Origin: Azoarcus sp.
Lineage (GTDB): Bacteria; Pseudomonadota; Gammaproteobacteria; Burkholderiales; Rhodocyclaceae
Assembly: GCA_031259795.1 (NCBI GenBank)
Contig: JAIRLA010000255.1
Coordinates: 1-10,619 of the forward strand
Direction: 5' to 3'
Length of the DNA: 10,619 nt
Shown: piece by piece, positions 6,981 to 10,619 of the stretch
Position numbering within the stretch: position 1 is the stretch's first letter
How the letters are laid out: every line of letters starts with the position of its first letter
Program-made: the position numbers and the translations under genes
The notes under the pieces: generated by a model
Told to the model about the DNA's origin: nothing
What the model saw: the letters and a program-made list of their open reading frames with translations, nothing else
Databases searched by the model: none

Positions 6981-7230
6981 TTCTTATCGCCAGCTATTGT
7001 GGAGTGTATGGATAACCTATGCTTGGCGGGTGATGGCGTTATTCCATGCGGAGCGAAACGGCGCCGCTCGAATCCGGTTCCCGATGTAGCTTTCGCGTCC
7101 GGAAATCATGAAGCCGCGTACATGAATGGCCGGAACCGCCCCATTTTTTCCCTTGGGCGGGGAGATTCTTTTTTCCGGGACTTTCTTTCTCCGGGATAAT
7201 CCGCGTTTCGTCCCGATACTGGAGAGTTTC
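6981..7230. other. Leader region of the kinase gene
   Basis: No gene is seen here. A degenerate palindrome arm (CCATGCGGAGCG...GGCGCCGCT) lies at about 7044-7066. CCGCCC at 7136-7141 and GGGCGG at 7155-7160 can pair across a 13-nt loop and are followed nine bases later by a T-rich run, a weak terminator-like structure. A possible -10 box GATAAT at 7195-7200 has only a poor -35 (TTTCCG at 7172-7177). Confidence 0.4.
7221..7226 (+). promoter_or_regulatory. Ribosome binding site fixing the kinase start
   Basis: GGAGAG precedes the ATG at 7231 with good spacing. The frame is open back to 7126, but those codons give a low-complexity leader unlike the family, while the protein from 7231 begins directly with the expected first beta strand (MSILVCGSMAYDN). 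Confidence 0.8.
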
Positions 7231-8172
7231 ATGTCCATTCTCGTCTGCGGCTCGATGGCTTACGATAACATCATGGTCTTTGCCGATCGTTTCAAGAATC
7301 ATATCCTGCCCGAGCAAATCCACATCCTGAATGTTTCCTTCCTGGTGCCGGATCTGCGGCGCGATTTTGGCGGCTGCGCGGGCAATATCGCCTACAACCT
7401 GCACCTGCTCGGCGCGGAGCCGCTGATCGTGGCCACGGTCGGCGACGACGCCGCCGCCTATCGGCAAAGACTCGCCGACCTGGGCTTGCGGCAGGACTAT
7501 GTGCGCCATGTGCCGGGCACTTACACCGCGCAGGCGTTCATCACCACCGATGCCGACGACAACCAGATCACCGCTTTTCATCCGGGCGCGATGATGCATT
7601 CGCACGAAAACGATGTGCGCGCCGCGCGGGACGCGCAGCTTGCCATTGTTTCGCCCGATGGCCCCGCCGGCATGCTGCGCCATGTCGAAGGTCTGTCCGA
7701 AACCGGGGTGGCGTTCATGTTCGATCCCGGACAGGCATTGCCGGTCTTGTCTGGCGATGAATTGCTGCATTGCCTGGACTTGGCGCGCTACTGCACGGTC
7801 AATGATTACGAGGCGCGCCTGATGTGCGACAAGACGGGGTGCGATCTGGATGCGCTGGCCGCCCGGGTCGAGGCATTGGTGGTGACGCTCGGCGCCCATG
7901 GGTCGCACATTCATGCCGACGGCGAGCGTATCGAGGTGCCGGCGGTGACGGTCGGGCAACTGGTCGATCCCACCGGCTGTGGCGACGCCTATCGCGCCGG
8001 CCTGCTCTACGGCATCGCCCGGGAATGGGATTGGCTTGCCTGTGGCCGCCTGGCCGCGGTGATGGGAGCGATCAAGATCGGCCATCGCGGCGGGCAGAAC
8101 CATCGTCCACGCCGGGAAGAGATCCAAGCCGCTTATCGCGCCGCGTTTGGCGAGACGCCTTGGCAGGACTGA
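7231..8172 (+). CDS. PfkB-family carbohydrate/nucleoside kinase
   Basis: Ribokinase-fold kinase of 313 aa, a normal length for the PfkB family. It should transfer phosphate from ATP (or another nucleotide) to a sugar or nucleoside hydroxyl in the cytoplasm. The start MSILVCGSMAYDN is the first strand with the substrate-binding Asp region. The substrate-loop glycines and Asn are at 47-52 (GGCAGN). The second PfkB signature DPTGCGDAYRAGLLYG begins at D246; it contains the anion hole and the presumed catalytic base D252. It has Cys at 250 where many relatives have Ala (GAGD). The substrate could be adenosine, ribose, fructose or another sugar; the sequence does not decide it. The gene is monocistronic, with repeats upstream and a convergent gene downstream. 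Confidence 0.9.
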   Translation: MSILVCGSMAYDNIMVFADRFKNHILPEQIHILNVSFLVPDLRRDFGGCAGNIAYNLHLLGAEPLIVATVGDDAAAYRQRLADLGLRQDYVRHVPGTYTAQAFITTDADDNQITAFHPGAMMHSHENDVRAARDAQLAIVSPDGPAGMLRHVEGLSETGVAFMFDPGQALPVLSGDELLHCLDLARYCTVNDYEARLMCDKTGCDLDALAARVEALVVTLGAHGSHIHADGERIEVPAVTVGQLVDPTGCGDAYRAGLLYGIAREWDWLACGRLAAVMGAIKIGHRGGQNHRPRREEIQAAYRAAFGETPWQD

Positions 8173-8178
8173 TCGAAA

Positions 8179-8216
8179 AACCGCCCGCGAGTACGAAGCG
8201 CGACTTGCGGGCGGTT
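8179..8216 (-). terminator. Terminator hairpin between convergent genes
   Basis: A 14-bp stem (8179-8192 with 8203-8216, one G-U pair, core CCGCCCGC/GCGGGCGG) has a 10-nt loop. On the minus strand the stem runs into TTTTT (8180-8176), a standard intrinsic terminator for the DUF1566-like gene. On the plus strand there is no T-tract, so it can only partly serve the kinase gene, whose stop lies 6 bp before it. A second small dyad (ACCCCG-GAT-CGGGGT) lies at 8230-8244. Confidence 0.75.
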
Positions 8217-8270
8217 CAGGGAGGACATTACCCCGGATCGGGGTATGCGGAAATCCTCTCGATCACTGTC

Positions 8271-8915
8271 TCACTGACCATCGTCGTCATCAGGGAGGGT
8301 GACTGACGCGAATTCTTTCGCGGGCTTGACGCATCTGAACGCGATATAAAGCCCGCTCAGATACGTGGGCTGCGAGCCAATGCTCAGCACATCGTTACGA
8401 TTGCCCGAGGACGCTATCATATAGAATGCCTTTGGAGGAAAGTTCAGGCTCAAAGTCCCGCTCCAGTAGCGATGGAACCCGTTTCCCGCAGTCATTCCAA
8501 GGCTTTTGTGGAAGCCGCGCTGGAATATCTCGAACACCTCTCTTTCATTGGGCAGGCGCCATTGCAGCCCTCCGATAAGGCCATAGTGGCATATTGCCGC
8601 GGCGTTCTGCCAGGAAGTGGCGAATGGGCCATCGTAAGGAAAAACACAAAGATCGCCATCCGGGGAAAATAGACTGAATCTGCTCCCGAGCTTGGACCCG
8701 GGCGTTGCCGAAGACGAACTTATCGCCGTGGCGACAGGCCCTTTATACGCGCCGCCCGGAACGACATAGCTTCCCGCCGGGCAGCTTGACTGCGGCGGAT
8801 ATACCGGAGCCGGCCAAGTCCATGTGTTTGCGGCATTGGCGGATGTTGTCATAGCAATGGTCATGCCAGCCAAAGCGCCGAGTACGGAAAGTTTGATAAG
8901 TTTATGCTGTTTCAT
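8271..8915 (-). CDS. Secreted DUF1566 (Lcl C-terminal)-like protein
   Basis: Predicted exported protein of 214 aa with no known biochemical role. A Sec signal peptide covers 1-28 (basic MKQHKLIK, a hydrophobic stretch, ANA before ANTW). A Pro/Ser-rich linker follows. The second half fits the DUF1566 pattern: AAAICHYGLIGGLQWRLPNEREVFEIFQRG, then YWSGTLSLNF, then LYIAFRCVKPAKEF near the end. Four Cys in the mature part could form two disulfides, and the tail is acidic (PDDDDG). An AGAGGAGAG ribosome site (plus-strand 8922-8928) precedes the ATG. Base composition is lower than in the neighbours (30 of 60 G+C in 8401-8460 against 39 of 60 in 4021-4080), which suggests later arrival. DUF1566 domains occur in surface, pilus-associated and lipoprotein-like proteins; that is family knowledge, not proof of function here. 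Confidence 0.75.
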   Translation of the reverse strand: MKQHKLIKLSVLGALAGMTIAMTTSANAANTWTWPAPVYPPQSSCPAGSYVVPGGAYKGPVATAISSSSATPGSKLGSRFSLFSPDGDLCVFPYDGPFATSWQNAAAICHYGLIGGLQWRLPNEREVFEIFQRGFHKSLGMTAGNGFHRYWSGTLSLNFPPKAFYMIASSGNRNDVLSIGSQPTYLSGLYIAFRCVKPAKEFASVTLPDDDDGQ

Positions 8916-8921
8916 GTGGCT

Positions 8922-8928
8922 CTCCTCT
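8922..8928 (-). promoter_or_regulatory. Ribosome binding site of the DUF1566-like gene
   Basis: On the minus strand AGAGGAG lies about 6 nt before the ATG at 8915 and supports that start together with the signal peptide. I found no convincing -35/-10 pair upstream; TATATT near 8957 lacks a -35. Confidence 0.7.
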
Positions 8929-8969
8929 AATCAAGCCAGTTAGAATCGAATATACAAACCGCAGACTAC

Positions 8970-9070
8970 GCGCTATTCATTAAGCGCCGCCCAGTATAAG
9001 TACTGATAGCCATGCATGGGTAGTTATCGCGTAACTACAATAGATAGTCCATGACTATAAGGCATGCCTT
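8970..9070. repeat. Cluster of six short dyads
   Basis: In 101 bp I read GCGCT-N8-AGCGC (8970-8987), CAGTA-N4-TACTG (8992-9005), CCATGCATGG (9010-9019), TAGTTA-N5-TAACTA (9021-9037), ATAGTC-N3-GACTAT (9044-9058) and AAGGCATGCCTT (9059-9070). The dyads are nearly contiguous and unrelated in sequence. The stretch is AT-richer than its surroundings and lies in the roughly 300-bp gap between the DUF1566-like gene and the tRNA, where no protein gene is visible. Confidence 0.65.
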
Positions 9071-9212
9071 GCCCCCGGCCCGCGCGGGAAGTGTTGCTTT
9101 CGACCGCGAGGCCGCAGGACGCCGCGCCAGCGTTTCCAGCCACAAAACGGACGCGGATGGTGTTACGATAGCGCGTCCTGCTCCCCCGTGGCCGTCTCGC
9201 CGGGGTTCGCGC

Positions 9213-9286
9213 GCGGGTGTAGTTCAATGGTAGAACGGCAGCTTCCCAAGCTGCATACGAGGGTTCGATTCCCTTCACCCGCTCCA
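9213..9286 (+). tRNA. tRNA-Gly (anticodon CCC)
   Basis: A 74-nt cloverleaf including an encoded CCA. The acceptor stem is GCGGGTG/CACCCGC with discriminator T and CCA at 9284-9286. The D-arm carries AGTTCAATGGTAGAAC. The anticodon stem is GCAGC/GCTGC around the loop TTCCCAA, so the anticodon is CCC and it decodes GGG. The T-arm is GAGGG-TTCGATT-CCCTT, which accepts one G-T pair. A possible -10 (TACGAT, 9164-9169) lies upstream without a clear -35. GCGATCC at 9292-9298 can pair with GGATCGC at 9319-9325 just downstream, without a T-tract. Confidence 0.97.
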
Positions 9287-9500
9287 CATCCGCGATCCGC
9301 CGGGTTTCGCGGAAGCCGGGATCGCAAACGGCTTTTCAGACGCTTGTTTCAAATGATGCGCGGCGGTGCGGCAATTGCTATCAAGTAAGTCGATTGCCCG
9401 TCGACGTTGAAAACAAGCTGTTCGGCCTGAATATCGCGTTCCGCCTGGTCGCTCAACGCTCAAACTCGGACGCGGAAAACCTTCCGGCAGTTCGTGTATC
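9287..9500. other. Gene-free stretch after the tRNA
   Basis: No intact gene is visible. A 36-codon minus-strand frame between stops (9349-9459) reads protein-like (QAEQLVFNVDGQSTYL) but is too short to call. With the fragments at 9504-9772 it gives the impression of decayed, formerly mobile DNA next to the tRNA. Confidence 0.4.
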
Positions 9501-9503
9501 GCA

Positions 9504-9611
9504 CAATATCATCGCTTGGCGTTCGGCCACGTCGGCGATGCCGAACCGGTGGGAAACGATGTCAGCGAGCTTCGCATTCACTACGGCGGCCCCGGCTACC
9601 GGGTGTATTGG
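9504..9611 (+). pseudogene. Remnant of a RelE/ParE-type toxin (addiction module killer protein)
   Basis: In the frame of 9516 the plus strand encodes HRLAFGHVGDAEPVG followed by NDVSELRIHYGGPGYRVYW. This closely follows the middle of the short HigB/RelE-like addiction module killer proteins (pattern GD..PVG.GVSELRI.YGPGYRVY). Upstream, the expected N-terminal helix (F..W...L.D..AR..I) is not found in this frame, and after W at 9611 the usual C-terminal VVLLLCGGDKSTQ strand is replaced by unrelated sequence. No antitoxin gene follows. Intact family members are about 100 aa with an mRNA-interferase fold; here only about 36 residues survive, so no activity is expected. Confidence 0.6.
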
Positions 9612-9772
9612 AATTCCGTGTCACGGATGTTCAGGTGGTCGATTTCTCCGGCGTGGAAGATTACCTCCGGCGTGTACAGGGATCGGGTTCCGGGCGGGAT
9701 GATTTTGCCGATCCGGTGGGCGAGCTTCTTGCCATGCGTAGAAGAATTTCTGAGCTTCCTTTCCCTGACGAA
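9596..9772 (-). pseudogene. Unrecognised coding-like fragment, minus strand
   Basis: Between two in-frame stops the minus strand reads a 58-codon frame that ends ...RIGKIIPPGTRSL, then YTPEVIFHAGEIDHLN, then IRDTEFQYTR and a stop. The last 46 or so codons have a high share of G or C at third positions (about four-fifths by my count), like real genes here, and the peptide has no low-complexity bias. I do not recognise the family. It has no start codon context and an in-frame stop upstream, so it is either the 3' end of a decayed gene or chance. Its end overlaps the toxin remnant on the other strand by about 14 bp. A plus-strand frame over the same bases (9494-9832) has poorer codon use. Confidence 0.35.
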
Positions 9773-9850
9773 CTACGACAAGGCCGGCTCGATTTGGCGC
9801 CGTCCACAGGCGATCAACAGCAGGAGGCATAAGTGGCGAGTATGAGAAAT

Positions 9851-9875
9851 AAAAACCGCCCCCTTTCGAGGGCGG
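9851..9875 (-). terminator. Intrinsic terminator on the minus strand, without an evident gene
   Basis: Read on the minus strand, CCGCCC pairs with GGGCGG (9870-9875 with 9856-9861) around an 8-nt loop and runs into TTTTTATTT. This is a good rho-independent terminator. No recognisable minus-strand gene lies to its right (9876-10619). Confidence 0.65.
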
Positions 9876-9908
9876 CGCTCTGCTACCAGAAGAGCATGCG
9901 CAGGAATG

Positions 9909-9998
9909 CTTTCTGAGCAACCTGATCCGGCTATGAACTTGTAGGGGCACGGCGCGCCGTGCCCCTACGCTTTCCGAGCAGCCTATCCGGCTATGAGC
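9909..9998. repeat. 29-30-bp direct repeat flanking a perfect palindrome
   Basis: CTTTCTGAGCAACCTGATCC...TATGAAC at 9909-9938 recurs at 9970-9998 as CTTTCCGAGCAGCCTATCC...TATGAGC, with about three substitutions and one single-base gap, 61 bp apart. The palindrome 9941-9968 sits exactly between the copies. Confidence 0.8.
9941..9968. repeat. Perfect 28-bp palindrome
   Basis: GTAGGGGCACGGCG is followed directly by its exact reverse complement with no spacer. It could extrude as a cruciform or form a 12-13-bp RNA hairpin. Similar GTAGGGGC... palindromes are, from memory, dispersed repeats in several bacterial groups. Confidence 0.85.
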
Positions 9999-10311
9999 GC
10001 TCCGTGGCCGATGTGAATCGGTCTCGGTTCGGCCAGCGCGTCTGTCTCCGCCATGCCCGCCGCGCGCGTGAATTCCCGCACTGTCGCGGATTTGCGCGCC
10101 GGTGTTTGGCGATCCGGCGCACTTTCCGCGCCGATTCCGGCGTGCGCGCCCGCTTTGGCAAGTTGGGCGTGACGATGAATGATGAATGACAGCGGGAAAA
10201 GCGCTTCGCGATGCGTGGCGCAAGGATGGCTTTTTGTGGCGGAAATCGAACAGTTCCCAAGGCTGCTCTCGCGCCACGAAGCTATGGGCATATGAGACAA
10301 ACAAAAAACGC
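9999..10311. other. Stretch with no supported gene
   Basis: Frames on both strands are open for 70-100 codons but look like GC-rich chance frames. The longest compact one on the minus strand (9983-10300) lacks a ribosome site and changes character half-way, with only the Ala-rich second half looking coding-like. I assign no function. Confidence 0.4.
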
Positions 10312-10340
10312 TTGATTTCCTGTGAGGACTGTTTTATGGT
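10312..10340 (+). promoter_or_regulatory. Possible sigma70 promoter over a tandem 11-bp repeat
   Basis: TTGATT (10312-10317) and TATGGT (10335-10340) are separated by 17 bp, four of six consensus bases in each box. The 11-bp tandem repeat starts at the last base pair of the -10 box, where a regulator could bind. Confidence 0.3.
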
Positions 10341-10360
10341 GACACATCTGTGACACATCT
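10339..10360 (+). repeat. Tandem 11-bp direct repeat
   Basis: GTGACACATCT occurs twice with no gap (10339-10349, 10350-10360) and is followed by a run of T. A spacing of one helical turn would place both copies on the same DNA face, as for an operator, but there is no regulator gene nearby. Confidence 0.6.
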
Positions 10361-10497
10361 TTTTTTGTTGGTACATATGATGCCGTTCCCCGACATCCCG
10401 CCCCTGTGTGTTTATCCGCGCATCTATCCACCATGCGCCGGGTTTGCGCGGCGCGATGCTTGGAGCCGCGTTCCCATCCCAAAAGATGTAAAAGCGC

Positions 10498-10525
10498 TTG
10501 ACATCGCGGGATATGCCCCTATAAT
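10498..10525 (+). promoter_or_regulatory. Near-ideal sigma70 promoter at the right edge
   Basis: TTGACA (10498-10503) and TATAAT (10520-10525) match consensus at all 12 positions, with a 16-bp spacer. Transcription would start near 10532, within the first copies of the heptamer repeat. The gene it serves lies beyond the window. Promoters this strong are typical of stable RNA or highly expressed genes. Confidence 0.8.
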
Positions 10526-10528
10526 CTT

Positions 10529-10619
10529 GCCGCAAGCCGCAAGCCGCAAGCCGCAAGCCGCAAGCCGCAAGCCGCAAGCCGCAAGCCGCAAGCCGCAAGC
10601 CGCAAGCCGCAAGCCGCAA
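10529..10619 (+). repeat. Heptanucleotide tandem repeat (GCCGCAA)n, at least 13 copies
   Basis: Thirteen perfect copies of GCCGCAA fill 10529-10619 and run off the window end, so the true copy number is unknown. The array starts 3 bp after the -10 box. Because 7 is not a multiple of 3, each copy shifts the frame, and all three frames translate to a 7-residue repeat (QAASRKP on plus, LRLAACG on minus); long frames through it are artefacts unless proven otherwise. Confidence 0.95.

Noticed and set aside
9024..9287. Minus-strand frame starting MERVKGIEPSYAAWEAAVLPL
   Set aside because: It is the antisense of the tRNA-Gly gene; this peptide is a well-known artefact of tRNA-Gly loci.
9188..9388. 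Plus-strand frame with SSMVERQLPKLHTRVRFPSPAP
   Set aside because: It is a translation of the tRNA-Gly gene itself, a common false protein.
9983..10300. Minus-strand frame of 105 codons beginning MSHMPIASW
   Set aside because: No Shine-Dalgarno sequence, mixed codon character, no recognisable motif; not enough to call a gene.
9621..10619. A 332-codon minus-strand frame beginning with repeated LRLAACG
   Set aside because: Its start lies in the heptamer repeat and the rest has no family resemblance; the repeat is open in all frames.
10377..10619. Plus-strand frame MMPFPDIPPLCVYPR running into the heptamer array
   Set aside because: No ribosome site, the strong promoter lies inside it, and it stays open only because the repeat has no stops.

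Overview
The window looks like chromosomal DNA of a GC-rich betaproteobacterium. The coding genes are about two-thirds G+C where I counted, the yajC-secD-secF order is typical of Proteobacteria, and the intergenic DNA is full of short modular repeats. I cannot name the genus; a Rhodocyclales or Nitrosomonadales relative is only a guess from general appearance.

Layout. Positions 1-260 hold a composite repeat (head, palindromic element, tail). Two paralogous MacB/FtsX-type ABC permeases follow in tandem (359-1567, 1591-2787) with no ATPase in view. An extended -10 promoter then starts the yajC-secD-secF cluster (2851-6114), which encodes the accessory complex of the Sec translocon. Between secF and 7000 lies an array of the same composite repeat that opens the window; one block of it is inverted exactly at the palindromic elements. 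A PfkB-family sugar/nucleoside kinase (7231-8172) converges on a less GC-rich minus-strand gene for a secreted DUF1566-like protein (8271-8915), with a terminator hairpin between them.

Right part. Upstream of the DUF1566-like gene, six small dyads are packed into 8970-9070. A tRNA-Gly(CCC) gene follows at 9213-9286. Downstream of the tRNA I see decayed DNA rather than intact genes: a remnant of a RelE/ParE-type toxin, an unrecognised coding-like fragment on the minus strand, a minus-strand terminator with no obvious gene, a perfect 28-bp palindrome between two copies of a 29-30-bp repeat, a tandem 11-bp repeat, and at the right edge a near-ideal sigma70 promoter firing straight into at least 13 perfect copies of a 7-bp repeat.

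How the genes relate. YajC, SecD and SecF act together in the inner membrane, using the proton gradient to help pull exported proteins out of SecYEG. The two permeases probably pair with each other, or with an ATPase and adaptor encoded elsewhere. The kinase, the secreted protein and the tRNA are independent units. I see no complete new defence or mobile system. The strongest non-gene signals are the inverted block in the repeat array and the promoter-plus-heptamer repeat at the right edge.
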